Source: Actinoallomurus purpureus
GTDB taxonomy: Bacteria; Actinomycetota; Actinomycetes; Streptosporangiales; Streptosporangiaceae
Assembly: GCF_024055795.1 (NCBI RefSeq)
Contig: NZ_JAMXMY010000004.1
Span: 307,727 to 371,726 of the forward strand
Length of the DNA stretch: 64,000 nucleotides
Reading direction: 5' to 3'
Part shown: one piece after another, positions 41,399-49,659 of the stretch
Layout: every line of letters starts with the position of its first letter
Position numbering within the stretch: position 1 is the stretch's first letter
Made by a program: the position numbers and the translations under genes
Notes under the pieces: generated by a model
Told to the model about the DNA's origin: nothing
Databases searched by the model: none
Seen by the model: only the letters and a program-made list of their open reading frames with translations

Positions 41399-43093
41399 AT
41401 GGTCTTGACCGAAATCCTCGAATCCCCGCTCGCGGCGGACGAGAAGACCGCCGCGCCGTACCGCTGGCGGTGGCTCGCGTTCTCCGCCGTCCTCGCCTCC
41501 AGCGTCATGGACCTGCTGGACAGCACCGTGATCAACACGGCGGCGCCGGCGATCCGGGCGAGCCTCGGCGGCTCGTACGCGACGCTGCAGTGGATGGCGG
41601 CGGGCTACACGATGGCGCTCGCGGTCATGCTGCTCATCGGCGGGCGGCTCGGCGACATGTTCGGCCGCAAGCGGATGCTGCTGGTCGGGGTGGCGGGCTT
41701 CACGGTCGCCTCCGTGGCCTGTGCGACGGCGGCCTCCCCGACCATGTTGATCGTCTCGCGGGTGCTCCAGGGCACGTTCGGGGCGGTGATGTTGCCGCAG
41801 GGGTTCGGCCTGATCCGCGACCTGTTCCCGCCGGAGGAGATGAAGAAGGCGTGGACCGCGTTCGGCCCGGTCATGGGGCTGTCCGCCGTGCTCGGCCCGA
41901 TCATCGGCGGAACGCTCATCCACGCCGACCTGTTCGGCACCGGGTGGCGGATGATCTTCCTGGTCAACGTGCCGATCGGAGCGTTCGCCCTGACCGTCGC
42001 GGCGCGGTTCCTCCCGGCGACGCCGCCGGCCGTACGCTCGGCAAGGCTCGACCTGCCCGGTATCGCGCTCGCCGCGTCCGGCACCTTCATGCTGATCTTC
42101 CCGCTCGTGCAGGGCCGTGAACTCGGCTGGCCGACCTGGATCAAGGCCCTCCTGGCCTGCTCGCTTCCGGTGCTCACGCTGTTCGCCGCGTACCAGGTCC
42201 GGCGCAAGCGGACCGGCGCGACGCCGCTGATCGAGCCGGGCGTCTTCACCCGCCGCTCGTACACCTCCGGCGTGCTCTTCGCGATCGCCTTCACCGGCGC
42301 GATGGGCGGCACGCTGCTCACGCTGGGCATCTTCATGCAGGTCGGCCTCGGGTACAGCCCGCTGCGCGCCAGCCTCACGACGGCGCCCTGGGCGTTCGGC
42401 GCGATGGTCGGATCGGCGGCCAGCGGCATGCTGATGGTCAAGCTCGGCCGCACGCTCCTGCACATCGGGCTGGTCGGTATGGGCGCGGGGCTCGCCGTCC
42501 TCTACGCCGTCTTCGAGTACGCCGGGCCGGGCGTCACGAGCGTCGACTTCCTCGTTCCGCTGCTGATCGGCGGCGTCGGAATGGGCATGATCTTCGTGCC
42601 GCTGTTCGACATCATCCTCGGCGAGGTCACCGACCACGAGGTCGGCTCGGCGTCCAGCACCCTGCAGGCCGTCCAGCAGCTCGGCATGTCGCTCGGCGTC
42701 GCCGTCATCGGCACCGTGTTCTTCGGGCTCCTCGGCGCGCAGGCGCACCACAACTTCGACTCGGCCGCCGCGCCCCGGCTACGCGCCGCGCTGACCCGCG
42801 CCGGCGTGCCCGCCCCGGCCCAGGCCCCGATCGTCGCGGGCGTCCGGACCTGCGTGCACGACCGCGAGGCCGAGAAGGACCCGGACACCGTGCCGGCCAG
42901 CTGCCGGGCCACCGGCGGATCCGCCTCCCCGGCGGTCGTACGGGCGGTGACCACGGCCGGTCTGGACACCCACCGCCGCGACGCGCTCGACGCCGCCGAG
43001 ACCACGGCGCTGCTCACCATCGGGCTGATCGTGCTGGCGTTCGGGCTCGGGTTCCTGCTCCCCCGGCAGGCCCGTGGCTCCGAAATGGCCTGA
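41399..43093 (+). CDS. DHA2-type MFS drug efflux transporter
   Basis: A 564-residue transporter with 14 predicted helices (EmrB/QacA class). Landmark motifs: LLDSTVINTAAPAIRASLGGSYATLQWMAAGYTMALAVMLLIGGRLGDMFGRKRMLL (motif A in the loop GGRLGDMFGRKR) and the motif C region GLSAVLGPIIGGTL. A periplasmic loop near the C-terminus has two Cys residues (TCVHDREAEKDPDTVPASC). The ATG at 41399 abuts the GGAG sequence, so TTG 41405 may be the real start. Substrates would be hydrophobic drugs; expression is probably set by the divergent WYL protein. Confidence 0.9.
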   Translation: MVLTEILESPLAADEKTAAPYRWRWLAFSAVLASSVMDLLDSTVINTAAPAIRASLGGSYATLQWMAAGYTMALAVMLLIGGRLGDMFGRKRMLLVGVAGFTVASVACATAASPTMLIVSRVLQGTFGAVMLPQGFGLIRDLFPPEEMKKAWTAFGPVMGLSAVLGPIIGGTLIHADLFGTGWRMIFLVNVPIGAFALTVAARFLPATPPAVRSARLDLPGIALAASGTFMLIFPLVQGRELGWPTWIKALLACSLPVLTLFAAYQVRRKRTGATPLIEPGVFTRRSYTSGVLFAIAFTGAMGGTLLTLGIFMQVGLGYSPLRASLTTAPWAFGAMVGSAASGMLMVKLGRTLLHIGLVGMGAGLAVLYAVFEYAGPGVTSVDFLVPLLIGGVGMGMIFVPLFDIILGEVTDHEVGSASSTLQAVQQLGMSLGVAVIGTVFFGLLGAQAHHNFDSAAAPRLRAALTRAGVPAPAQAPIVAGVRTCVHDREAEKDPDTVPASCRATGGSASPAVVRAVTTAGLDTHRRDALDAAETTALLTIGLIVLAFGLGFLLPRQARGSEMA

Positions 43094-43235
43094 CCGGCGC
43101 CTCCGACGTTCCGCGTCGGCCTACTTGCCCTCCGGCTCCGGAACCGAACTGTTCTCACCAGCCCCTTCCACGGCGAACGGGTCGCGGTCCTCAGCAGACG
43201 CATGGACCGCCATCACGAACAAGAAGGAGCGCACC

Positions 43236-43361
43236 ATGCCCGAGCAGAAGCGCAAGGAGCCGACCGAGCAGGAGCCGACCGAGCAGGGGCCGCAGGAGAG
43301 GCCGGACCCGGCGCGCACGCTGCCGCCCCCGCACACTCCGGACAGGGGACCGCGTTTCTAG
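43236..43361 (+). CDS. 41-residue Pro/Glu-rich peptide
   Basis: A short ORF with a textbook ribosome site (AAGAAGGAGCGCACC before ATG 43236) and a strong terminator 28 nt after its stop. The peptide is MPEQKRKEPTEQEPTEQGPQ then ERPDPARTLPPPHTPDRGPRF; the EPTEQ unit is repeated. No family is recognised and it is probably disordered. It lies 142 nt after the MFS gene with its own signals. Confidence 0.6.
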   Translation: MPEQKRKEPTEQEPTEQGPQERPDPARTLPPPHTPDRGPRF

Positions 43362-43389
43362 GTTCTGAAAACGCGGCTCCCTCACACAG

Positions 43390-43420
43390 GCGGTCCCCCG
43401 ACTCGGGGGACCGCTTTTCT
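43390..43420 (+). terminator. Rho-independent terminator
   Basis: GCGGTCCCCC (43390-43399) pairs with GGGGGACCGC (43405-43414) around GACTC, followed by TTTTCT. A second hairpin, CCGCGTTT / AAACGCGG (43350-43376), stands just before it. Confidence 0.87.
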
Positions 43421-43488
43421 CTGTGGGTCACGCGATCTCAGGCGAGCCAGCCCTCGCCGAAGTCGTCGCAGACGCCCCGTTTCCTCGA

Positions 43489-44328
43489 TCAGGCCACGTC
43501 CGGGAAATCGGTGGAGCGGCTCGCTTCGGCCCACCGGTCCGCTTCGGCCGCGCGTTCCCGAGACGACCGCTCCGCCGCCGCCAGCGCGTCCGAGCCGAGC
43601 AGGAGACGCAGCGGCGGGTCGTCCAGGCCGACGATGTCCAGGATGACCTGCGCCGCCCGCTCCGGATCCCCGGGCGCAGACCGGTCGGATCCCGCACGGC
43701 GGCGGTTCATCGCGCCGACGGTCTGCTCGTAGTCGGGGCCGACGGGCGCGATGGCCATGGACGAACCGGCCCAGTCGGTGCGGAACGCCCCTGGCTCGAC
43801 GATCGTCACCTTGATGGCGAGCGGCTTCACCTCATTGTTCAGAACCTCGGAGAAGCCTTCGACCGCGAATTTCGACGCCTGGTAGGCGGCGGCGCCCGGC
43901 GAACCGCCCACGCGGCCGCCGATCGAGGAGACCTGCACGAAGTGGCCGGAGCGCTGCGCGCGCAGCACCGGAAGCGCGGCCTTCGTGACGTTCACGACGC
44001 CGAAGAAGTTCGCCTCCACCTGCGCGTAGAAGTCCTCTTCCGTGGTCTCCTCGATCGCCGAGGAGTTGGCGTATCCGGCGTTGTTGACGACCACGTCGAG
44101 GCGGCCGAACGCCTCGACGGCGAATCGGACGGCGGCACGCGCGGCCTCGGCGTCGGCGACGTCCAGCGCGAACGTACGGATGCGATCGCCGTACCGGTCC
44201 ACGAGGTCGGCGAGCTGTTCGGGGCGGCGGGCGGTCGCCACGACGTTGTTCCCACGCTCCAGCGCGGCGACGGCCAGCGCGCGGCCCAGGCCACGCGAGC
44301 TACCGGTGACGAGCCAGGTTCGAGCCAT
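43489..44328 (-). CDS. Short-chain dehydrogenase/reductase
   Basis: A 279-residue classical SDR. Cofactor motif TGSSRGLGRALA, NNAGYAN, catalytic Ser in VSSIGGRVG and the Tyr-x-x-x-Lys motif YQASK. RR at positions 33-34 (TARRPEQL) suggests NADPH preference. The ATG at 44328 follows GGAAACAGATC. Divergent from a TetR gene, with a perfect inverted repeat between, so it is probably repressed by that protein. The substrate is unknown. Confidence 0.92.
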   Translation of the reverse strand: MARTWLVTGSSRGLGRALAVAALERGNNVVATARRPEQLADLVDRYGDRIRTFALDVADAEAARAAVRFAVEAFGRLDVVVNNAGYANSSAIEETTEEDFYAQVEANFFGVVNVTKAALPVLRAQRSGHFVQVSSIGGRVGGSPGAAAYQASKFAVEGFSEVLNNEVKPLAIKVTIVEPGAFRTDWAGSSMAIAPVGPDYEQTVGAMNRRRAGSDRSAPGDPERAAQVILDIVGLDDPPLRLLLGSDALAAAERSSRERAAEADRWAEASRSTDFPDVA

Positions 44329-44364
44329 GATCTGTTTCCTTCCGTTGAGAGGAACTTCCTCAAG

Positions 44365-44390
44365 CAACTGTCACAGCAACGTGACAGTTG
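44365..44390. promoter_or_regulatory. TetR-type operator between the SDR and tetR genes
   Basis: CAACTGTCAC (44365-44374) and GTGACAGTTG (44381-44390) are perfect 10-bp arms with a 6-nt spacer, centred in the 131-nt divergent region. Confidence 0.78.
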
Positions 44391-44459
44391 GGAGGGTTAT
44401 TTCCTCGCACGTGAGAAGATTTGGTCGATCGACCGCCACACCTGCGCCCGGGAGCCGAG

Positions 44460-45005
44460 ATGAGAGCTGACGCCGCCCGCAATCTGGACGCGGTGCTCCG
44501 CACCGGAGCCCGCCTGCTGGCCGAGGACCCGTCGACGAGCATCGCGACCATCGCCACGGAGGCCGGCGTCGACCGGAGAACCGTCTACCGGCGGTTCGCC
44601 ACGCGAGAGGCACTACTCGCCGCCGTCTCCGAGACGAAGCTCGACTCCTCCGAGCGGGTCCTCGACGAGGCGCGACTCACCGAGGCACCGGTACCGGTCG
44701 CCCTCCACCGCTACGTGGAGGGCATCATCCCCGTCAGCCGGGAGTGGCCGGTGGACACGCGCCGGATGATCCTCGACCACCCCACCGCGAGCGTCCGCCG
44801 AGAGAAACTGAGCCGCCGCCTGGACGTCTTCATGCGCCGGGCGGCCGACGAAGGGTTCCTGAGGACCGACCTGCCGACCGGCTGGGCCCGCGCCGTGCTG
44901 GACGACCTCGTCGACAGCGCCGCCCACCGATTTCCCGATTTGAAGCCCCCGCAGGCCGCGGACCTCGTCGTGGACACGCTCCTGACCGGCACCGGCCGAC
45001 GGTGA
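44460..45005 (+). CDS. TetR-family regulator
   Basis: A 181-residue regulator. The HTH is RNLDAVLRTGARLLAEDPSTSIATIATEAGVDRRTVYRRFATREALLAAV. The C-terminal helical ligand domain ends in LVVDTLLTGTGRR. ATG 44460 follows GGGAGCCGAG. It is expected to bind the inverted repeat in the divergent region and to control itself and the SDR gene. Confidence 0.9.
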   Translation: MRADAARNLDAVLRTGARLLAEDPSTSIATIATEAGVDRRTVYRRFATREALLAAVSETKLDSSERVLDEARLTEAPVPVALHRYVEGIIPVSREWPVDTRRMILDHPTASVRREKLSRRLDVFMRRAADEGFLRTDLPTGWARAVLDDLVDSAAHRFPDLKPPQAADLVVDTLLTGTGRR

Positions 45006-45073
45006 CCCGGTCGGCGATCACCCGCACCGGGCATCGTGGTGAGCGCTGCTCCGTTCCGGTGATCGCCGTGCGT

Positions 45074-45769
45074 TCAGGCGAGCCAGCCGCCGCCGAAGTC
45101 CTCACACGCGTTGACGAGCGCCTCTTCCGTACGGGCGCGGATCGTGATCCATGACCGCTGGTCCTCCCGCACAAGCACGTCCAGGCCGGCGAACCACCGT
45201 GATCCGGGCAACTGTCCCGAGGGGTACTCGGGCAGGGGCAGGCGGGTGTAGTGCTCGAGCACCTCGAGGTCGTCCTCGTCGACCTCGCGGTAGTCGGCGA
45301 GCGTCTCATCGGCGTGCAGCGACTCCGACAGCACCATCTCGACGCAGGCGAGGGAGAAGGAGTCCAGCCACGACTCCCAGCTCTCGGCGCCCTCATCGTC
45401 CAGGTCGGGCCGGATGAACACCGCCGGGTCGGCGCCGTCGAGCCGGACGCCCCAGCGGGCCGCGCCCTGGTCCTCGTCCCGGAAGACCAGCAGGCCGTCG
45501 TGGACGTACAGCTGCTTCGGCTCGAGCAGCTCGTCCCGGTTGCTCGTCAGGTCCGTGCGCCGGCCGAACAGGGAGTACGCCTCGCGCACCGCGGCCGGCA
45601 GCGTGATCCCGAGCCGGGTCTCGACGGCGGTCAGGGCCGCGTCGTCCCAGCCGTCCGCCTCGGTGAGCGGGGGCGCCCACGCGGCCGCGAACCCCTGGAT
45701 GAACCGCCACGCACCGGCGCGGTCCTCGACCTCGGCCAGCTCCGCACGCACATCGAACGCATCGACCAT
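45074..45769 (-). CDS. SUKH/SMI1-KNR4-like protein
   Basis: A 231-residue acidic protein. LTAVETRLGITLPAAVREAYSLFGRR is the SMI1/KNR4 (SUKH) N-terminal motif, and the following beta-strand LLVFRDEDQGAARWGVRL with W...W pattern fits the same fold. SUKH proteins are often immunity proteins of contact toxins, but stand-alone house-keeping copies are common in actinomycetes. No toxin gene is adjacent. The ATG at 45769 gives a family-like N-terminus. Confidence 0.75.
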   Translation of the reverse strand: MVDAFDVRAELAEVEDRAGAWRFIQGFAAAWAPPLTEADGWDDAALTAVETRLGITLPAAVREAYSLFGRRTDLTSNRDELLEPKQLYVHDGLLVFRDEDQGAARWGVRLDGADPAVFIRPDLDDEGAESWESWLDSFSLACVEMVLSESLHADETLADYREVDEDDLEVLEHYTRLPLPEYPSGQLPGSRWFAGLDVLVREDQRSWITIRARTEEALVNACEDFGGGWLA

Positions 45770-45990
45770 GCCGCGCACCGTACCCGAGCGGTACGGCACC
45801 CGGCAGGGCGAACAGGTGACGATCGAGTCGCGATGACGGAGATCACGCCGCCGACAGCGAGCCCTTGTCATGGTGGAGTAGCGGGCCATCAGGGGTCGAA
45901 CGGTACTCAGCGGGTATGGGATGGCTCCATCGAAACCTTCGACGAGGCACCGAGTCGATCGGGCCACGAATCGAACGGAGGTGAGCTGAC

Positions 45991-46482
45991 ATGTCGACCT
46001 TTGTGCACGGTCCTGGAACACGCCGGACCACCACGTCCGGGGACACCTCGATCGGCCGGCTCGTCAGCGACGCGACCGCGGACCTGCAGAAGCTGATGCG
46101 GCAGGAGGTCGCGCTGGCGAAGGCGGAGATCCATGAGGAGGCGACCAAGGCCGGGAAGGCCGCCGGCCTGTTCGGCGGGGCGGGCTTCGCCGGCTACATG
46201 GTGCTGGTGCTGCTGTCGTTCGCGGCGGTGATCGGCATCGGACACGTGCTGGATCTGGGCTGGGCCGCACTGATCGTCGCGGGTCTCTGGGCGATCGCGG
46301 GGGCCGTCATGTACACCCTGGGTCGCCGCCGGATGCGGACCGTCTCGCCCACGCCCCACCGGACCGTCGAGACCCTCAAGGAGGACGCCCAGCTCATGCG
46401 GCATCCGACCGGGGCCAGGGCGATCGCCGCCGAGCCGGTCTCGGCCGAGCTGCCCGCGGGGGACGGTGACGGCCGACGATGA
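45991..46482 (+). CDS. Holin-X-like membrane protein (phage holin family, DUF1469-like)
   Basis: A 163-residue protein. SIGRLVSDATADLQKLMRQEVALAKAEIHEEATKAGKAAGLFGGAGFAGYMVLVLLSFAAVIGIG is characteristic: an amphipathic helix rich in Lys/Glu followed by two transmembrane hairpin helices (about 62-85 and 90-110). Family members are chromosomal in actinomycetes and are not evidence of a prophage. A GGAGGTGAGCTGAC ribosome site precedes the ATG. Role unknown, likely envelope-associated. Confidence 0.85.
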   Translation: MSTFVHGPGTRRTTTSGDTSIGRLVSDATADLQKLMRQEVALAKAEIHEEATKAGKAAGLFGGAGFAGYMVLVLLSFAAVIGIGHVLDLGWAALIVAGLWAIAGAVMYTLGRRRMRTVSPTPHRTVETLKEDAQLMRHPTGARAIAAEPVSAELPAGDGDGRR

Positions 46483-46557
46483 CACCCTGCGGGTGACGCC
46501 CGGCCGTGACACCCGGGGATGGCCGACGACGACGGCTTCGGCCTCCTGGGCGGAACG

Positions 46558-46597
46558 ACGCGGTGCCCCGCCAGGAACTCCTGGCGGGGCACCGCGT
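46558..46597. terminator. Strong bidirectional terminator
   Basis: ACGCGGTGCCCCGCCAGGA (46558-46576) pairs perfectly over 19 bp with TCCTGGCGGGGCACCGCGT (46579-46597) around AC, between the convergent holin-like and STAS genes. Confidence 0.9.
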
Positions 46598-46647
46598 TCT
46601 TCACCGGCTCGTCACGACGGATGCGGCGGGCGCTGCTCTCCTCAGGA

Positions 46648-47037
46648 TCAGGAGGACAGGTCCCAGCTCTCGATCTCGGCGTCGCTCAGCGGGATGACGC
46701 ACCAGAGGGCGTCCTGCATGGTCGGGCAGATGAGGGCGACCTTGTCCACGCCCGTGATCCGGAAGGGACGCTCGACGCAGGGCATGAGGCTGAAGTAGGC
46801 GATCGGGACGCCCCGCACGCGGGAGAGCTTCTCGGCGGCGACGACGGCGTTCAGGCCGGCCGCGGAGAAGAACGGCACCCCGCTCATGTCGACCAGCAGC
46901 GGCCGGTCGGCCCGCGCGATGAGCTCCAGCAGACGCCCCCGGAACGTGTGGCCCGTGAAGGCATCGACCTCACCGCGTGGCATGGCGAGGGTGTAGTCCT
47001 CGCATTCCAACGCGAACATGTCCAGGGCAACGTCCAT
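46648..47037 (-). CDS. STAS-domain anti-anti-sigma-type protein
   Basis: A 129-residue STAS protein. The phospho-acceptor loop is PLLVDMSGVPFFSAAGLNAVVAAEKLSR, with a Ser at the usual site (DMSGVPFFSAAG). This class binds anti-sigma kinases such as HATPase_c_2 proteins; two of those are encoded in this window (731-1279, 32516-32959), but not next door. GGAGGTCCA precedes the ATG. Monocistronic. Confidence 0.87.
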   Translation of the reverse strand: MDVALDMFALECEDYTLAMPRGEVDAFTGHTFRGRLLELIARADRPLLVDMSGVPFFSAAGLNAVVAAEKLSRVRGVPIAYFSLMPCVERPFRITGVDKVALICPTMQDALWCVIPLSDAEIESWDLSS

Positions 47038-47506
47038 TGGACCTCCTGTCCGGAACACCGTGGGGCACCCGTGACCATCACAGCATCGCGCGATTACTGA
47101 TCGTTTCCAAGAGGGTGACGGATACCATCTGCGGCGTGGCGCGCTAATCGATCACCATGCCCGCCTTGTGAGTCCACAAACGTCCCCGTGGCGGGACGCG
47201 CCGATGTCACCGCTCTGCAACACTGCCCGAAGCCGCCGAAACTCTCCGCTTTCTTAACAACAAGGATCATCTGGATATTCCGGCAGCTACCAAGAATCCG
47301 GAAAGTCGTCGTCAAGGCCGAGCGCGTGGGTGTCGTCCCCGAGGTGCAGATCCGGCTCCGGTCGGTCTGACGCGGCGGGGCGGGGCCAGCGTGAAAACGG
47401 TTTTCGTTTCCTCTATAGTCGATGCCGCCGAACATCATCGCGCAAAGTATTCATATGGCTACGCTGAGCGATGTCAGGAGTGGCACGCATCGGCCGGGAG
47501 GAAGAC
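47038..47506. other. Gene-free stretch with the CooC-like gene promoter
   Basis: No gene is supported. The divergent promoters of the STAS gene (left) and the CooC-like gene (right) lie here. The only conspicuous element is the GAAAACGGTTTTC palindrome with a TATAGT -10 box behind it at 47414-47419. Confidence 0.6.
47393..47405. promoter_or_regulatory. Zur/Fur-like palindrome in the CooC-like gene promoter
   Basis: GAAAACGGTTTTC is a perfect palindrome with a single central G, in the context GTGAAAACGGTTTTCGTTTC. It resembles metal-regulator boxes of the actinobacterial Zur type (TGAAAAT-N-ATTTTCA). It sits between the -35 position and TATAGT, a place where binding would block transcription. 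Confidence 0.45.
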
Positions 47507-48553
47507 ATGAAGGTCGCATTCGTCGGCAAGGGCGGCAGCGGCAAGACGACCTTGTCGTCCCTGTTCATCCGTCATCTGGCGGCCGAAGGCGCACCGGTCG
47601 TGGCGGTGGACGCCGACATCAACCAGCACCTCGGCGTCGCGCTCGGCCTGTCCGAGCAGGCCGCCGCCGCGATTCCGGCCATGGGCGCGGACCTCGCCAA
47701 GATCAAGGAGCACCTCCGGGGCGACAACCCCCGGATCTTCTCGGCGGCGGCGATGGTGAAGACCACGCCGCCGGGCACCGGCTCGCGGCTGCTCCGACTG
47801 GGCGGCGACGACCCGATCCACTCCCGGCTGGCGGTGCCGGCCGCCGGAGCGCGGCTGATGGTGACCGGGCCGTTCAGCGACGAGGACCTGGGCGTCTCCT
47901 GCTACCACTCCAAGACCGGGGCGGTCGAGCTGTACCTCAACCACCTCGTCGACGGGCCCGGCGAGTACGTCGTCGTCGACTGCACGGCCGGCGCGGAGTC
48001 GTTCGCCTCCGGCATGTTCACGCGCTTCGACCTGACCTTCCTGGTCGCCGAGCCGACCCGGAAGGGCGTCGCGGTCTACCGCCAGTGGACCGAGTACGCG
48101 GCCGACTACGACGTCGCCCTCCGGGTCATCGGGAACAAGGTGCACGGCCCCGATGACGTCGCCTTCCTGCGCGAGCACGTCGGCGACGCCCTGCTGTGCT
48201 GCGTCGGGCAGTCCGGCGCCGTGCGGGCCATGGAGCAGGGACGTCCGTTCCACCTCGACGACCTGGAGCAGCGCGACCGGACGGCGCTCGCCACGCTGCG
48301 GGCGGCGGTCGAGGCCCGCCCGAAGGACTGGCCGAAGTTCACCCGCCAGGCCGTCGAGTTCCACCTCAAGAACGCCCGCGCCTGGGCGAACGCCGCGACC
48401 GGCCACGACCTCGCCGCCCAGATCGACCCCGACTTCGTCCTCGGCCCCGACCGGCCGCGTTCGGCGGACCTCGAACGCGCTTACGCGGCGGCCGCCGCGG
48501 AGCCGGGCTACGAAACGGAGTCCGCGCTCTGGGACGCGGCGACGACCTCCTGA
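47507..48553 (+). CDS. CooC-like P-loop ATPase, candidate nickel-insertion factor
   Basis: A 348-residue MinD/SIMIBI ATPase. Deviant Walker A is GKGGSGKTT (8-16); switch I VDADINQHLGVALGL and Walker B VVDCTAGAE follow, as in CooC/AcsF proteins that load nickel into enzymes. The CxC nickel motif of CooC is replaced by SCYHSKTGAVELYLNHL, with Cys132 and His134. GGGAGGAAGAC precedes ATG 47507. The gene stands near the hydrogenase island, which lacks hypB; a substitute role in nickel delivery is inference. A Zur/Fur-like box lies in its promoter. Confidence 0.8.
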   Translation: MKVAFVGKGGSGKTTLSSLFIRHLAAEGAPVVAVDADINQHLGVALGLSEQAAAAIPAMGADLAKIKEHLRGDNPRIFSAAAMVKTTPPGTGSRLLRLGGDDPIHSRLAVPAAGARLMVTGPFSDEDLGVSCYHSKTGAVELYLNHLVDGPGEYVVVDCTAGAESFASGMFTRFDLTFLVAEPTRKGVAVYRQWTEYAADYDVALRVIGNKVHGPDDVAFLREHVGDALLCCVGQSGAVRAMEQGRPFHLDDLEQRDRTALATLRAAVEARPKDWPKFTRQAVEFHLKNARAWANAATGHDLAAQIDPDFVLGPDRPRSADLERAYAAAAAEPGYETESALWDAATTS

Positions 48554-48631
48554 CCCACTGCGGCAGGGCCTCGTCGCGGGCGGCTCTCGACGACGGCCGC
48601 CGGACAGTCGCTCCCAGCTCGCGCGGGAGCT

Positions 48632-49567
48632 GTGGCCCTTGTCGGCGATCGCCCGGTGTTCGCGGTGTTCCTTCCTCCACCGACCGCCGGGGATCGAGAA
48701 TCGCCGTCACGCCGCCGGATGCGGTTGTGGCACCGCGTACGTACCGCGTCTGCGGTCGCCGCGGTGGCCGCTGCCGCCGTCACCGCCGGTGTCCTGACCG
48801 TCGGAGCGGGTGGCGAGCCCGGCGCGTCGCGGGCGCCGGCGGTGCGCCTGGCGAGCGCGTCGGAGGTGCTCGGCAAGGCCGCCCAGGCCGCGGAGACACG
48901 CCCGCAGCCGATCCCCCGCCCGGACCAGTGGCTGTACGAGAAGACGCTGGAGTACGGGCTCGGCGCCGAGCACGGCACGCAGCACGTGACGAGTGAGCAC
49001 TGGAGAAAACTCGACGGTACGAAAGACGCCGAATTGCAGAAGGGAAAGCTGGTCTACTTTTCCTCAAGAGCCCCCGTGTCGCGTTACGCCCAGAAGACCT
49101 ACCGTGCGCTCGCGTCGCTTCCGACGGATCCCAAAGCGCTTCGCGCGAAGATCTACAAGGATGTTGACGCTGAGAAGCGCAGCGACTGGCGATACCCGAC
49201 GCGCGATGGCGAAGCATTCGGAAATGCCGCGCAATGGATCTGGAGCACCCCGGTCGGCATTCCGCCCAACGCCCAGGCCGCCCTGTATCGCGTCATGGCC
49301 ACGATCCCCGGCGTCAAGGTCGAAAAGGTCAAGGACGGCGCCGGCCGCCCCGCCATCGCGGTGACCCACGGCTACGGCGAACAGTTCCTCCTCGATCCGG
49401 CCAATTACCAGATGGTGGGGCAGCGAACCGTCAACAACGGCCACAACGCGCCGATCTCGAAAGCCAACGGCGTGGACCCCCGGTGGAAGAAGCTCCCCGT
49501 GGGTGCCGTCACGTACTCCCTCACCCGTCTCACCGTGAAAATCGTCGGCCGCGCCGGCCTGCGGTGA
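48632..49567 (+). CDS. CU044_5270-like membrane-anchored protein
   Basis: About 311 residues. A basic stretch and one transmembrane helix (TASAVAAVAAAAVTAGVLTVG, about residues 38-58) precede an extracytoplasmic domain with ASEVLGKAAQAAETRPQPIPRPDQWLYEKTLEYG, the hallmark of the CU044_5270 family, and ALYRVMATIPGVKVEKVKDGAGRPAIAVTH. The usual cytoplasmic N-terminus of the family (an acidic PxPD-type opening) is not visible, and no sigma factor gene precedes it as is common, so the 5' part may be lost. GTG 48632 or ATG 48719 could be the start. Confidence 0.7.
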   Translation: MALVGDRPVFAVFLPPPTAGDRESPSRRRMRLWHRVRTASAVAAVAAAAVTAGVLTVGAGGEPGASRAPAVRLASASEVLGKAAQAAETRPQPIPRPDQWLYEKTLEYGLGAEHGTQHVTSEHWRKLDGTKDAELQKGKLVYFSSRAPVSRYAQKTYRALASLPTDPKALRAKIYKDVDAEKRSDWRYPTRDGEAFGNAAQWIWSTPVGIPPNAQAALYRVMATIPGVKVEKVKDGAGRPAIAVTHGYGEQFLLDPANYQMVGQRTVNNGHNAPISKANGVDPRWKKLPVGAVTYSLTRLTVKIVGRAGLR

Positions 49568-49659
49568 CGGCGTCGATCGAGTGAGTTCACCGGCCGCCGC
49601 GGACTCCCGTCCGCGGCGGCCTTGAAAGACGGATGGGCGCGTCTGGACCGGACGCCCGG

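Noticed and set aside
45991..46482. Prophage remnant indicated by a holin-family gene
   Set aside because: This family is a chromosomal actinobacterial membrane protein; no other phage genes or attachment sites occur nearby.
48366..48978. Minus-strand ORFs between the CooC-like and CU044_5270-like genes
   Set aside because: They lack domains and ribosome sites and overlap better-supported genes.
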